DNA of 53,783 nucleotides from Actinomycetota bacterium (GCA_027314515.1 DAHVAR010000218.1:1-53783), one strand, 5' to 3'. Numbered from the stretch's first letter, positions 28,205 through 36,242 are shown. The notes: a model not told the origin generated them from the sequence alone. A program made the numbers and translations.

Positions 28205-29071
28205 GTGTCAGTCGGCCCGACCGTTAGGCGCCGTCGGCTTGGTAGTGAGTTAAGGCGGCTCCGGGAGTCGCGGTCGATCAAGCTCGAAGAGGTCGCCGAC
28301 CGACTCGGGCTAGCGCCATCGACCTTGTCCCGTATTGAGACAGGAAAGGCGCCGACGCGGACGGCCTACCTGAACGTGATGCTGGAAATGTACGGCGTCG
28401 ACAACCCTGGCCAGCGCCAGGTCCTGCTGGAGATGGCCAGGGAGGGCCACCGCAAGGGATGGTGGGCGGTCTGGGACGGCGTGCTTCCTACTGGTTTCGG
28501 GATCTATGTCGGGCTAGAGGCTGAGGCCGCATCCCTGTGCGTTTACGAGGCGCAGGTGGTGCACGGGCTGCTGCAGACAGAGGATTATGCCCGTGCGGTG
28601 ATGGCGACGGTCCGGCGGCGCCAGACGCCCGACGAGATCGACCGGCTGGTCAAGCTGCGGATGCAGCGACAGGATGTCCTGCTGCGAGAAGATCCGCTGG
28701 ATCTGTGGATCATTCTGGATGAATCGGTACTTCGGCGCATGGCTGGCCCTTCCGAAGTCATGCGCAGGCAACTCGACCATCTCTACGAGGCAAGCCAGTG
28801 GCCGAACGTGACCCTGCAGGTGCTGGCATTCGATAGCGGGTTGCACCCTGGCCTCGGCGGCTCGTTCGCCATTATTGAGTTTCCGGACCGTTTCGATCCC
28901 GATGTGGTCTACACCGAAGGGGTAACAGGGCAGGCTTACATCGAAGAGCGCGACCGAGAGGTGCGGGCTCGGGCTGAGGCATTCGACTTGCTACGTGCAG
29001 CAGCACTGCCGCCAGGCGACTCGGCGCTCCTCATCAGGTCCATTTCGGAGGGAGCGGAAGAATCCACCTGA
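28205..29071 (+). CDS. XRE-family regulator with DUF5753 domain (WhiJ-like)
   Basis: A 288-residue protein. Its N-terminal helix-turn-helix is RLGSELRRLRESRSIKLEEVADRLGLAPSTLSRIETGKAPTR. A DUF5753 domain (about 95-280) follows, with YVGLEAEAASLCVYEAQVVHGLLQTEDYARAV and the PNVTLQVLAFDSGLHPGLGGSFAII segment. GTG 28205 begins the domain correctly; the frame is open upstream but without homology. The DUF397 gene follows 12 bases after its stop. In Streptomyces such XRE/DUF397 pairs control development and some behave like toxin-antitoxin pairs. The ligand or signal is unknown. Confidence 0.9.
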   Translation: MSVGPTVRRRRLGSELRRLRESRSIKLEEVADRLGLAPSTLSRIETGKAPTRTAYLNVMLEMYGVDNPGQRQVLLEMAREGHRKGWWAVWDGVLPTGFGIYVGLEAEAASLCVYEAQVVHGLLQTEDYARAVMATVRRRQTPDEIDRLVKLRMQRQDVLLREDPLDLWIILDESVLRRMAGPSEVMRRQLDHLYEASQWPNVTLQVLAFDSGLHPGLGGSFAIIEFPDRFDPDVVYTEGVTGQAYIEERDREVRARAEAFDLLRAAALPPGDSALLIRSISEGAEEST

Positions 29072-29083
29072 AAGGAAACCCGT

Positions 29084-29296
29084 ATGTCCGATTATGATGT
29101 TTCGAGCGTAGTGTGGATAACGAGCCGTGCCTGCAACAACTCCGCCTGCGTCCAGGTTGCCTACCTGCCAGGCGGCATGGTGGCGCTCCGCGACTCCAAA
29201 AACGTGACCAAGCCGGCACACGTCTTCGACCCCGAGGAGTGGGCCGCATTCATCACCGGCGTGAAGGCCGGAGAGTTCGATGTGCCGGTGAGCTAG
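29084..29296 (+). CDS. DUF397 small protein, partner of the XRE regulator
   Basis: A 70-residue acidic protein with the DUF397 pattern: SSVVWITSRACNNSACVQVAYLPGGMVALRDSKN and FDPEEWAAFITGVKAGEFD. These proteins are thought to bind their neighbouring XRE/DUF5753 protein and modulate it. The Cys pair in CNNSACV replaces the usual S..GG.NCVEV. The ribosome binding site is AAGGAAA. Confidence 0.9.
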   Translation: MSDYDVSSVVWITSRACNNSACVQVAYLPGGMVALRDSKNVTKPAHVFDPEEWAAFITGVKAGEFDVPVS

Positions 29297-29364
29297 CCCA
29301 GGCGGGGCAGAGTGGCGGCCTGGCGGGGCTGGATGGCAGCCCCGCCAGGCCGCCGTAGTGATCG

Positions 29365-29727
29365 TCAGCTGTGGTCCGCTTGCCGGGGCCCGATGGCATC
29401 CGGGTCGATGAGCGCCGGATCGATGACGGGCTGGGCGAACACGTGCCCGAGCGGCTCCGGCCCGACATACTGCTGGCAGCGGCAGTTCTCCTCGGCACAT
29501 GCACCAGTGCGAGGATTGTGAAAGCTCAGGTGGTGGCTGCAGCCGCACATGGCCTGTGGCTCCGGCGGAAGCTTAAGCGCCGCGCTCCGCTTCTCTTCCA
29601 GCTCGGCCTTGGCAGCGATGATCCGCAGCCTCCTGGCGTGATGCCGCTGCAGAGCGCCGCCCGCCATCGGGCCGACGATGAAGATAAGCCACCAGTCACT
29701 CGACAGGAAGCTCAGGATGCCGTGCAC
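29365..29727 (-). CDS. small membrane protein with Cys/His-rich tail
   Basis: About 120 residues. One transmembrane segment (SSDWWLIFIVGPMAGGAL) near the N-terminus is followed by a basic helix (HHARRLRIIAAKAELEEKR). Next comes a CGCSHHLSFHNPRTGAC..NCRCQQYVGP module that looks able to bind a metal ion through four Cys and His residues. Similar CGCxHHLxxH modules occur in short actinobacterial proteins of unknown function. GTG 29727 with GGGAAGA upstream is the likely start; a TTG at 29763 is possible. It lies between the two DUF397 genes. Confidence 0.6.
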   Translation of the reverse strand: MHGILSFLSSDWWLIFIVGPMAGGALQRHHARRLRIIAAKAELEEKRSAALKLPPEPQAMCGCSHHLSFHNPRTGACAEENCRCQQYVGPEPLGHVFAQPVIDPALIDPDAIGPRQADHS

Positions 29728-29819
29728 GCCGCTATCTTCCCGCAATTGCGGCGTTAACGGCAAACCCCGCGCAGACAGTTCCGCGCTCGCCGCGCTGAGC
29801 CGGTGCGAGTGCCGGGGCT

Positions 29820-30059
29820 TCAGGCGCGATGCGGACTATCGAACTCGCCGTCGCGCGCCCCGCCGAGAAAGGCGTCCCATTCAGCGCTGGTGAAGATCAG
29901 CGCCGCGCCCTCGGGGTCTCGGGAGTTGCGCAGGGCAACGTCACCGTGTGCCAGGAACGCGACCTCGACACAGTTGCCGCCGGTCGGTCCGCTATAGCTG
30001 CTCTTGACCCATGGACCGGTGACTCCGCGTGCGCTGGTGCCACCGCTGGTGCCTTTCAC
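29820..30059 (-). CDS. DUF397 small protein
   Basis: A 79-residue DUF397 protein with the canonical core WVKSSYSGPTGGNCVEVAFLAHGDVALRNSRDPEG..LIFTSAEWDAFLGGARDGEFD. It overlaps the upstream XRE gene by ATGA, so the two are translated together. This is the second XRE/DUF397 pair in 3 kb, on the opposite strand to the first, and closer to the family consensus. Confidence 0.93.
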   Translation of the reverse strand: MKGTSGGTSARGVTGPWVKSSYSGPTGGNCVEVAFLAHGDVALRNSRDPEGAALIFTSAEWDAFLGGARDGEFDSPHRA

Positions 30060-30964
30060 GTCGTTCCCTCCAGGTCAGCGAGCATGGTACGGATGAGTGT
30101 GGTGGTCTGCTCCGGCGTGCAGCCGGACGCGCTGATGAGATCCATCGCCTCGATGTACCTGTCGACGTCCGCGCGCTTATCCAGGTACATGGCGCCGGTG
30201 AGCTGCTCGACATAGACGACATCGGGCAGGTCTTCGGCGGCGAATCGAAGGATGCTGAAGCTGCCCGGTGCGGCATGCCAGGCACCGGTGCGGAGCGGGC
30301 ATATCTGAATGGTGAGCCGTGGCCGATCGGAAATGTCCAGCAGGTAGTCAAGCTGGCGCCGCATCAGGCCCGGGCAGCCAACGGTTCGCCGCAACGCGAC
30401 CTCGTCGATGATGGCCCACAGCCGCAAGCCGGCGGAGGCGAATCGCCGCTGCCGTTCCCTGCGCAGGAAGACCATCCGCTCCGTTTCCTCGGGCGAGTAC
30501 CGGCCGAGCCGGATGACCGCCGCCGCGTACTCCTCGGTCTGCAGCAGTCCCGGCACGAACTGTGGGTCGAAGCTGCGGATCGTCTCGGCGGACTCCTCGA
30601 GCCCGAGGTAGGACTGAAACCACGGCGGCAGCACGTCCTGGTACCGGTGCCACCAGCCTGGCTGGTTAGCCTGGCCGGCTAATGCCAGCAACTGCTGGCG
30701 TTCAGCTGAGTCGGTGATCCCGTAGAGGTTGAGCAGGTCGGCGATGTCGATCTCGCGCACCGCGTTCCGGCCGAGTTCGATCCGGCTGATCTTCGATTCC
30801 GAACCGCGGATAGCCTGAGCGGCTTCGTGCGCGGTGATATTGCGCGACTCGCGCAGTCGTCTCAGCTGTGTCCCGAGCAGGATGCGGAGCACGGTCGGCG
30901 CTGCCGCCCCGTCGGCACGGAACTTGCCAGCGTCCATGCTGCCGGGCGTCAAGCCCTCAGACAT
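30056..30964 (-). CDS. XRE-family regulator with DUF5753 domain
   Basis: About 302 residues with an N-terminal helix-turn-helix (LGTQLRRLRESRNITAHEAAQAIRGSESKISRIELGRNA) and a DUF5753 domain (WWHRYQDVLPPWFQSYLGLEESAETIRSFDPQFVPGLLQTEEY). ATG 30964 is preferred over 30994: a GGGAGG lies between them, and a TAAGAT -10 box at 31003-30998 would place the transcript start near 30991. It overlaps the DUF397 gene. It shares domains with the regulator at 28205 but differs in sequence, so the two are not a recent duplication. Confidence 0.9.
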   Translation of the reverse strand: MSEGLTPGSMDAGKFRADGAAAPTVLRILLGTQLRRLRESRNITAHEAAQAIRGSESKISRIELGRNAVREIDIADLLNLYGITDSAERQQLLALAGQANQPGWWHRYQDVLPPWFQSYLGLEESAETIRSFDPQFVPGLLQTEEYAAAVIRLGRYSPEETERMVFLRRERQRRFASAGLRLWAIIDEVALRRTVGCPGLMRRQLDYLLDISDRPRLTIQICPLRTGAWHAAPGSFSILRFAAEDLPDVVYVEQLTGAMYLDKRADVDRYIEAMDLISASGCTPEQTTTLIRTMLADLEGTT

Positions 30965-30997
30965 CAGCCGCGCTCCCTCCCGGTCTGCCAGCATGGG

Positions 30998-31003
30998 ATC
31001 TTA
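30998..31003 (-). promoter_or_regulatory. -10 box TAAGAT for the XRE/DUF397 pair
   Basis: On the minus strand TAAGAT fits TAnnnT and places the start of transcription just before the GGGAGG ribosome binding site of the XRE gene. Confidence 0.35.
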
Positions 31004-31249
31004 CTATCACGGCGTGTTCACGCGGAGTTGCCACAATGGTTCAAGCCCTGGGATTCTTTTCGCGCGGGAATTGGAAAGCGCAGCGGGTAATGGAGTTGTT
31101 CGCCAAACGACAGTTACTTCAGCCTATCGCGAGTTTGATTTCAGGCTAGACTCGTTTTGCCTGTTCTTGGCAAGCGCCCCGATCGTGCGGCGGGTGCGAT
31201 CACATCCGGCTTGGCCACGCCGTTGCCGCAGCGTGCTGCCGCTACCCAG

Positions 31250-31345
31250 TCAACTCCCGGCTGGCTTGCCGTGACACTCCCGGTAGTCCTTGCCAGAGCC
31301 GCACGGGCAGTCTCCGTCCCGATCGTCAAAGAGACCGTCGAGGCT
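31250..31345 (-). pseudogene. SEC-C zinc motif fragment, out of frame behind the HIT gene
   Basis: In the frame next to the HIT reading frame the minus strand encodes FDDRDGDCPCGSGKDYRECHGK followed by a stop. CxC-GSGKxYxxCHG is the SEC-C metal-binding motif. It begins inside the last codons of the HIT gene and has no start codon or ribosome binding site of its own. Either one frameshift separated a HIT/SEC-C fusion, or this is a relic of another SEC-C gene. Programmed frameshifting cannot be excluded. Confidence 0.5.
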
Positions 31346-31763
31346 GAAGCAGTCCGCGCAGTTCGCGCGCCTGTGCCAGCCGGTCGCGGCGTGGTACCTC
31401 TTCGACGCCGTAAGGGTCGGGAGTCCGGAATTCATCATCGTCGAATCGCGGCACGACGTGCACGTGCAGATGGAACGGCAGATCGCCTGGCTCGACGTTG
31501 CTCTGGAATACAAATGATCCGTTCGCGCCGAGCTTGGCCGGGAACGCGGCTGTCAGGCTTGCCGTGATCGACATGATCTCAGCCAGCAGACACGGATCGG
31601 CGTCCTGCAGGTTCCGGACATGCGCTATAGGCAGGACAAGCGTGTGGAACCGGTTCCTCGGCCGCTGCCGAAGCGCCGGAAGGACGTAGACGCGGTCTGA
31701 TGCGGGCACGGTGTCACGGTCGATGTGCCGCGCCCCTATGTCACAGAAGACGCATTCGGCCAT
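31326..31763 (-). CDS. HIT-family nucleotide hydrolase
   Basis: A 145-residue histidine-triad protein, probably hydrolysing AMP-linked phosphoramidates or similar nucleotides. The N-terminal CVFCDIGARHIDRDTVPASDRVYVLPA supplies the Cys pair, and the active site is HLHVHVVPR (His-x-His-x-His). On the minus strand TAAGTT (31775-31770) ends 7 nt before the ATG, so the mRNA is probably leaderless. A SEC-C motif continues in another frame after its stop. It is followed 38 bases later, on the same strand, by the HNH gene start of the accessory region's stop codon side. Confidence 0.9.
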   Translation of the reverse strand: MAECVFCDIGARHIDRDTVPASDRVYVLPALRQRPRNRFHTLVLPIAHVRNLQDADPCLLAEIMSITASLTAAFPAKLGANGSFVFQSNVEPGDLPFHLHVHVVPRFDDDEFRTPDPYGVEEVPRRDRLAQARELRGLLQPRRSL

Positions 31764-31801
31764 CGTGGCAACTTAGCAGCACGTTAAAGGGCGCCGTGAG
31801 G

Positions 31802-33559
31802 TCAGACCGCTAGTGCCGGTGGGTGGCTGTGTAGTGTCTTGGTGCCGTCGGGGCTGACAGCGGTGGTCGTGGCGTCGGGGTGCAGGGTGAAGGTCCAGCC
31901 CCATCGGTGGATGGCGATGAGGTGGTGGAATCTGCACAAAAGCACCAGGTTGGCCAGGGTGTGCCGGCCGCCGTCTTTGCGGTGGATGATGTGGTGGACG
32001 TCGCAGCCGGCGGCAGGCAGGTCGCAGCCGGGGAACCGGCAGTGCCGGTCTCGGCGGCGGACGGCGCGGCGCAGGTGGACGGGGATGGTGTCGGTGGCCT
32101 CGGCGATGTCGAGGGGGAGGCTGGCGGGGGCGGCGGGCATGCCGGTGGCTTGGCGGCGCAGCCAGGCCGCCCGCCCGGCCGGGCCGGACAGCAGCGCGAC
32201 TGCGGCGGCCAGCACGTCGCTCCAGGGCGCCTGCCCGGCTTTGGCGGCCATCGCGGCCTGGAGCTGGTCGCGCCAGTGCGGGTTGTCGGGGTCGGACAGC
32301 TTGCCGAGGAGCCCGTAGTCGGTCATGCCGGTGATGACCGGCTGGATGACCGCGTCGCACGCCGAGCCGGGCCCGGCGGGTGATCCGGCCCCGCCGGCCA
32401 GCAGCTGGTCCAGGGTAATGTCGAGTTCGAGGCGGACCGGCTGGCCGGCGCGCTCGGGCAGCAGGTTGTCGGCGGCCAGCAGCCGTGTCATGGCTTCTTC
32501 CATCGCGTCGTGCCACCGCTGGGCCAGGGTGCGGGTGTCCTCGGGGCCGGTCGGCGCCGACAGCGCGCCCAGCACCGCCCCGGCCGCCGCCGCGCACCGC
32601 GGCGACAGGTCTCCCTCCAGCCGGCCCGCCCCGTCCAGCGTGGTGGCCAGGCGGAGCCGCCGGTCCTCGAACCCGTCACCGTCGCCGTCGGGGGCTGCGT
32701 GCAGCCGGGTGAGTTCCCCGGCGATCTGCGCGAGGTCGGCCAGCCCGGCCCCGGCCCCGGCGGCGGCGAGCAGCTCGCCGTCAGCGTCGTCGCGGACATC
32801 CTCGGGCAGGGTCCGGGTCCAGTCCATGATCTGGGCCGCCCACGATGGCGACAGGCTCCCGTCCGCCAGCGCCGCGGCGACCCGCGGGTGAGCCGCCAGC
32901 CGGTGCATCCACGACACCTTTCCTGCGGCCGCCTTGCGGGTCGCCGACGTCTGCCAGGTCAGCCACACCCGCGGCGACCGGTGCCCGTCGCCGGCCAGCC
33001 CGCCGCCCGGCACGCTGAACGCCGCCAGGACCCTGGCGTGCGCGGCGGCCTGCCTCGACTCCGCCGCCGCCAGCCCGCGCAGGCAGTCAGCCTGCTCACC
33101 CTCGCTCCACCCGGCCGGATCCGCATGCGCCAGGAACTCCAGTCCCGCGGTCAGGTACGCCAGCGCCTGCGCCGGATCGGTCACCCGCACGCCGCCGCCG
33201 GGCATGCTGCCACGAAGGCCGGCGCAGTCCGCGGCGCTACCGTCAGGGAACACCGGGTCAGCGCTGGCCGGGTCAGCGCTGGCCGGGTCAGGCGCGGCAC
33301 TGACGGACGAGCCGGAATGCCGATCCGCACCCGCTAGCCCGGCGAACGCGCCCGCCGACAAACCGCCAGACGCCGACACGCTCCCCGCCCGCGCCTTACG
33401 GCCGGACCTGCGCCCCCGCTGCGGCGAACCAGCCTCAGACGGCGAACCGGCGGCCGGCGGGGCGCCAGGCGACAGCACCGAACCATCCGCCGCGAGCCCG
33501 CCGCCATCAGGAGGGGCCTCACGCGGAACACCGGGAATGTCCCAGCCCGGATCCGTCAT
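31802..33559 (-). CDS. DUF222/HNH endonuclease domain protein (13E12-repeat family)
   Basis: A 585-residue protein of the REP13E12 family. A disordered Ser/Pro/Gly N-terminus (1-125, with SADPASADP repeats) is followed by a DUF222 helical domain (about 135-430). The C-terminal HNH nuclease is RHCRFPGCDLPAAGCDVHHIIHRKDGGRHTLANLVLLCRFHH, including the two Cys and the HH/N/H residues. These genes are repeated, often degenerate elements in actinobacterial genomes and are sometimes phage integration sites; their biological role is not settled. The start ATG has GGGGAGG upstream. A truncated copy with the same N-terminus lies at 41.26-41.47 kb. Confidence 0.9.
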   Translation of the reverse strand: MTDPGWDIPGVPREAPPDGGGLAADGSVLSPGAPPAAGSPSEAGSPQRGRRSGRKARAGSVSASGGLSAGAFAGLAGADRHSGSSVSAAPDPASADPASADPVFPDGSAADCAGLRGSMPGGGVRVTDPAQALAYLTAGLEFLAHADPAGWSEGEQADCLRGLAAAESRQAAAHARVLAAFSVPGGGLAGDGHRSPRVWLTWQTSATRKAAAGKVSWMHRLAAHPRVAAALADGSLSPSWAAQIMDWTRTLPEDVRDDADGELLAAAGAGAGLADLAQIAGELTRLHAAPDGDGDGFEDRRLRLATTLDGAGRLEGDLSPRCAAAAGAVLGALSAPTGPEDTRTLAQRWHDAMEEAMTRLLAADNLLPERAGQPVRLELDITLDQLLAGGAGSPAGPGSACDAVIQPVITGMTDYGLLGKLSDPDNPHWRDQLQAAMAAKAGQAPWSDVLAAAVALLSGPAGRAAWLRRQATGMPAAPASLPLDIAEATDTIPVHLRRAVRRRDRHCRFPGCDLPAAGCDVHHIIHRKDGGRHTLANLVLLCRFHHLIAIHRWGWTFTLHPDATTTAVSPDGTKTLHSHPPALAV

Positions 33560-33611
33560 CGCCGCCTCCCCTGTCAGGACAAGCCAGCCACCGCGTCGCA
33601 GTCACGTCGTC

Positions 33612-33634
33612 AATCGATCACACATTCGATTATA
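33612..33634 (-). promoter_or_regulatory. HNH gene -10 box and overlapping dyad
   Basis: On the minus strand TATAAT (33634-33629) is a perfect -10 box, rare in this GC-rich DNA. It overlaps the inverted repeat AATCGA-N8-TCGATT (33612-33631), which would cover the transcript start and could be an operator. No good -35 box is seen. The leader would be about 60 nt with GGGGAGG before the ATG. Confidence 0.4.
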
Positions 33635-33848
33635 TGACCGCCTACTGGCGCCTATCGACTGGTTTTTGCCGCTCACTCCCCTTCGCCGCCACATCCCGCG
33701 CGCACATGCGGGAGTCTGCAGAGCTGGCGGCACGAAGCCCGCGGCATGCGCACCCTGAGGGTGCTGACGCGGCCAGAACCTCGAAACGGAGATCCGGGAA
33801 GAGCCGCACACCCCGCACCGACCGCCGCTGCCGGCCAGCAGATCGAGC

Positions 33849-34078
33849 TCAGCCGGCCGCCGAGATCGCGATGTCGCGGACGAGGTGAACGTCGGTCCGG
33901 GCGCCGGTCCCGCCGGTGACGGCGTCAGGTCGGTGCACCCGGTCGAGGTATAGGGCTCCGGCGTGCCGAGGTAGCGCGACCACTCCACCCCGTTCAGGTG
34001 CGCGCTGAACAACTGGCCGAAGTCGGCGCCGCCTACCGGTCCGCCGTCACTGACCGGAGCCAGCCCCGGCTTCTCCGC
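33849..34078 (-). pseudogene. remnant of a propeller/lectin gene (copy 1)
   Basis: The minus strand here is a shrunken copy of the intact gene at 41.6-45.5 kb. PGLAPVSDGGPVGGADFG and QLFSAHLNG match its N-terminal region. A 93-base in-frame deletion then brings in VEWSRYLGTPEPYTSTGC, which is followed by a second, roughly 3.3 kb out-of-frame deletion joining directly to the C-terminal RTDVHLVRDIAIS. The signal peptide region is also missing, and the remnant abuts the stop of the GH76 gene. It has no coding capacity. Confidence 0.88.
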
Positions 34079-34080
34079 AT

Positions 34081-35118
34081 TCAGCCACCGGCGGCCAGCG
34101 GCACGGCCGCGTTCAGTACATCCAGCGCCGAACTTTGCCGGCTGGCGTCCGCGTAGTCGAACGGACCTGCCCAGTGCAAGCCGAACTGGTTGCGGTTGTT
34201 CCTGTCATTCGCCCAGATCGAGCGGGCATTGTCGAGGATGAACTCGCGGTAGGCGGGCCGCCGGCTCTGCAGGTAGAGGTCGTAGAGATGGCGCACGAAG
34301 ATGCCCTTGAACTGCGGCAGGTCCCCGCCGCGGCGGCCAGTGCCGTGCTCGCCAGGCTCGAGCAGGATGCCGTGCCTGGCCCCCGGCGCCGGAGTGGTCA
34401 GCAGCGCCAGCGCGGCGTCGGCGATCGCCTCGGCCTGCCTCAGGTAGCCGGGGTCGCCGGTGATCTCATGCAGCGCGGCCAGCCCGCCGAGTACCACGCC
34501 CTGGTTGTAGGTCCACGTCTGGCCGCGGTTGTTCCGGCACGACTTATCGAGCCCGTCGTTGATCAGGCCGTTCTCGCCAATCAGCCCGCGGGCGCAGAAC
34601 CAGTCCCACTCGCGCCGCGCCCAGTCGAGGTACTCGCCCGTTCCGGCACCGCGCTGATGCAGCCGGGCGGCGAGCGTGAGGAACAGCTCGTTGGTGACGG
34701 CGTTCTTGTACCCGCGCTTGGTGTTCCACCACACGCCGCCGCCGCAGGCATCGTCCCACCCGGTCAGCAGGTTGGCGAAGATCGTCCGGGCGGCGTCGAG
34801 GTAGCGGACCGCGCCGGTCAGGTCGTAGGCGGCCACCCAGGCCAGGCCCCACCAGCCGTTGTCGTCGTAGAAGCTGACCAGGAAGTCCGAGTGCCGGCGG
34901 CGCGCGGCCCGGAACGTGCGCTCGACCACGGCGACGTGCGTCCGGTCCCCGGTGCGCTCGGTGTAGGCGATCACCGCGGTCAGCGCGTTAGCGGAGTTCC
35001 ACCAGCCCGTCGTCCGCCAGCAGCCGGTCCACCGCTGGTACCACCGCTGGAGCGCCGCCATCCCGGCCGACGCGTAAGCGCGATAGTCCGGCTCCTGAAG
35101 GCCGTCCTGGACTGACAT
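34081..35118 (-). CDS. glycoside hydrolase family 76 (alpha-1,6-mannanase type)
   Basis: A 345-residue (alpha/alpha)6-barrel enzyme. GH76 members cut alpha-1,6-mannan backbones. The catalytic Asp pair is D85-D86 in SFYDDNGWWGLAWV. Other family features are CGGGVWWNTKRGYKNAVTNELFL, GQTWTYNQGVVLGGLAAL and KGIFVRHLYDLYL. No signal peptide is seen, so unlike many GH76 enzymes it may act inside the cell or leave by another route. Its C-terminal 34 residues are duplicated as a fragment at 45.66-45.77 kb. The propeller/lectin gene or its remnant lies immediately downstream in both copies, suggesting a functional pair. Confidence 0.93.
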   Translation of the reverse strand: MSVQDGLQEPDYRAYASAGMAALQRWYQRWTGCWRTTGWWNSANALTAVIAYTERTGDRTHVAVVERTFRAARRRHSDFLVSFYDDNGWWGLAWVAAYDLTGAVRYLDAARTIFANLLTGWDDACGGGVWWNTKRGYKNAVTNELFLTLAARLHQRGAGTGEYLDWARREWDWFCARGLIGENGLINDGLDKSCRNNRGQTWTYNQGVVLGGLAALHEITGDPGYLRQAEAIADAALALLTTPAPGARHGILLEPGEHGTGRRGGDLPQFKGIFVRHLYDLYLQSRRPAYREFILDNARSIWANDRNNRNQFGLHWAGPFDYADASRQSSALDVLNAAVPLAAGG

Positions 35119-35358
35119 GATTCACCCCTGTTAGCCGCGTTCCCGTGCAAGGCCGCTCATGGATAGCTTCCCGGCACACCGGCAGCGGCACCAGGGGCAG
35201 ACTGCCCGTTTTGCCGGGTTCAGACGGTTACGGCCGGGAAAGCGCGGCTGCCGGCTGCTCCTCAGCGGTGACGTGCGTCTCAATGCGCAACCGATCGGTC
35301 GTAACGCTGCGTCAGAGATCGGTAACGCAACGACGAGCGCACACGGGGTGACACTTTC
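35119..35358. other. upstream region of the GH76 gene, no gene seen
   Basis: This 240-base stretch precedes the GH76 start. Inverted repeats around GATCGGT..ACCGATC (about 35292-35325) could be regulatory. No coding sequence is supportable. Confidence 0.3.
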
Positions 35359-35643
35359 ATGGGCGGCACTGTCCGTCACCTGATCGGACTCGGCCGCAGC
35401 GCCGGCCAGGCAGCTATGATCGCCGGAGCTGCGGCCGCGCTGCTGAGCACCGGGGCAGCGATAACATCCGACTTCACGCCAAGTTACCTGCCGCCCGCAA
35501 GCTTCAGTCACGGCAATCTCGCCTACCTCCGCGGCGACATCAGGCCGCGCCCGGGCAGCGCCCGCCGGCCAGTCCGGCTCAGCCCTGGTCGCAGCAAGGT
35601 GGCAGGGCGGTTCCTCCCCGGCGCGCCGTCCCGGATCGGCTGA
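35359..35643 (+). CDS. hypothetical small protein, doubtful
   Basis: An open frame of 94 residues starting ATG with GGGGTGA 8 nt upstream. A hydrophobic segment (AAMIAGAAAALLSTGAAI) near residue 20 could be a membrane anchor or signal peptide. The rest is Arg/Pro/Ser-rich without recognisable domains. It sits in a region of broken genes and may be a fragment or chance frame. Confidence 0.25.
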   Translation: MGGTVRHLIGLGRSAGQAAMIAGAAAALLSTGAAITSDFTPSYLPPASFSHGNLAYLRGDIRPRPGSARRPVRLSPGRSKVAGRFLPGAPSRIG

Positions 35644-35654
35644 CCATCGGCTGA

Positions 35655-35845
35655 GCGTGGCGTGGTCGACTGGAATATCCCGTTCGACGGCGCCGGGCAG
35701 GGCGACCGCGGCTTCAACATCGCGACCTTGCTGTTCTGCAGCTACGACATCGAGCAAACCCGCGAAATGCTATGGGAACGGGCACTGCGGGCCAGCGGCC
35801 TGGCCTGGACCACGGTATATCTGTGCCACCGCACCCCGGTTGCTG
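35655..35845 (+). pseudogene. fragment of an aminoglycoside-phosphotransferase-like gene
   Basis: VVDWNIPFDGAGQGDRGFNIATLL followed by YDIEQTREMLWERALRASGL and TTVYLCHRT resembles the C-terminal part of APH-type kinases, including the metal-binding (V)DW and the GDRGFDIA-type helix. The catalytic loop and ATP-binding lobe are missing, and the match stops abruptly at about 35845. Confidence 0.6.
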
Positions 35846-35925
35846 CTGATCGCCGTTCCGGGCGGCATCGAAGACTACTTCCGCGACATCAACGCGGCTT
35901 CCGATGACCCTGCACGCCCTCGATA
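35838..35925 (+). pseudogene. fragment of a cupin-family gene fused behind the APH fragment
   Basis: In another frame the sequence reads LLLIAVPGGIEDYFRDINAASDD, which resembles the C-terminal part of small actinobacterial cupin proteins (PGG(I/L)E.(Y/F)F). The join with the phosphotransferase fragment is direct, with no spacer. I infer a deletion that fused the remains of two neighbouring genes. Confidence 0.45.
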
Positions 35926-35955
35926 GGTGGCCGCTGAGCGCCGCGCCCGAGGGAT

Positions 35956-35980
35956 TGATGTATACTCTTGGTAGCTATCA
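35956..35980 (+). promoter_or_regulatory. vapB promoter box with overlapping dyad operator
   Basis: TGAT-N3-TAC-N5-GTA-N3-ATCA is an imperfect 25-bp dyad. The -10 box TATACT (35961-35966) lies inside it. A GGGAGG ribosome binding site and the GTG of vapB follow. The layout fits autorepression by the antitoxin or the toxin-antitoxin complex. Confidence 0.5.
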
Positions 35981-35993
35981 CCTGGGAGGCGTC

Positions 35994-36242
35994 GTGGCAG
36001 ATACTGCGATCGCGCGGCTCTTCACCCATGGCCGGAGCCAGGCCGTGCGACTTCCTAAGGAGTTCCGATTGCCTGGCGACCGGGTGCGCGTCCGGCACAT
36101 GGGAAACGGCGTGCTGCTGGAGCCGATCGCCTCCGATATCGACGCGTGGTTCGCCGAGCTAGACCGCTTTGCGGACATACCGCTGTTCGAGGATGGCAGG
36201 AACCAGCCGCCCGTGCCTGCAGAAGAGGATCTCTTCGGGTGA
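35994..36242 (+). CDS. vapB: VapB-type antitoxin, SpoVT/AbrB fold
   Basis: An 82-residue antitoxin. Its swapped-hairpin DNA-binding domain is AIARLFTHGRSQAVRLPKEFRLPGDRVRVRHMGNGVLLEP. The acidic tail WFAELDRFADIPLFEDG..EEDLFG would wrap the toxin. GTG 35994 has GGGAGG upstream. It overlaps vapC by 4 bases (GTGA), the usual arrangement for coupled translation. Confidence 0.92.
   Translation: MADTAIARLFTHGRSQAVRLPKEFRLPGDRVRVRHMGNGVLLEPIASDIDAWFAELDRFADIPLFEDGRNQPPVPAEEDLFG

Noticed and set aside
31250-31513. SEC-C frame as an independent 87-residue gene
   Set aside because: Its upstream half is a shadow of the HIT gene and it has no proper start; only the motif at the end looks real.
35657-35926. 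89-codon frame as a gene
   Set aside because: Only its last 25 codons look like protein (cupin fragment); the rest is a shadow of the phosphotransferase fragment.
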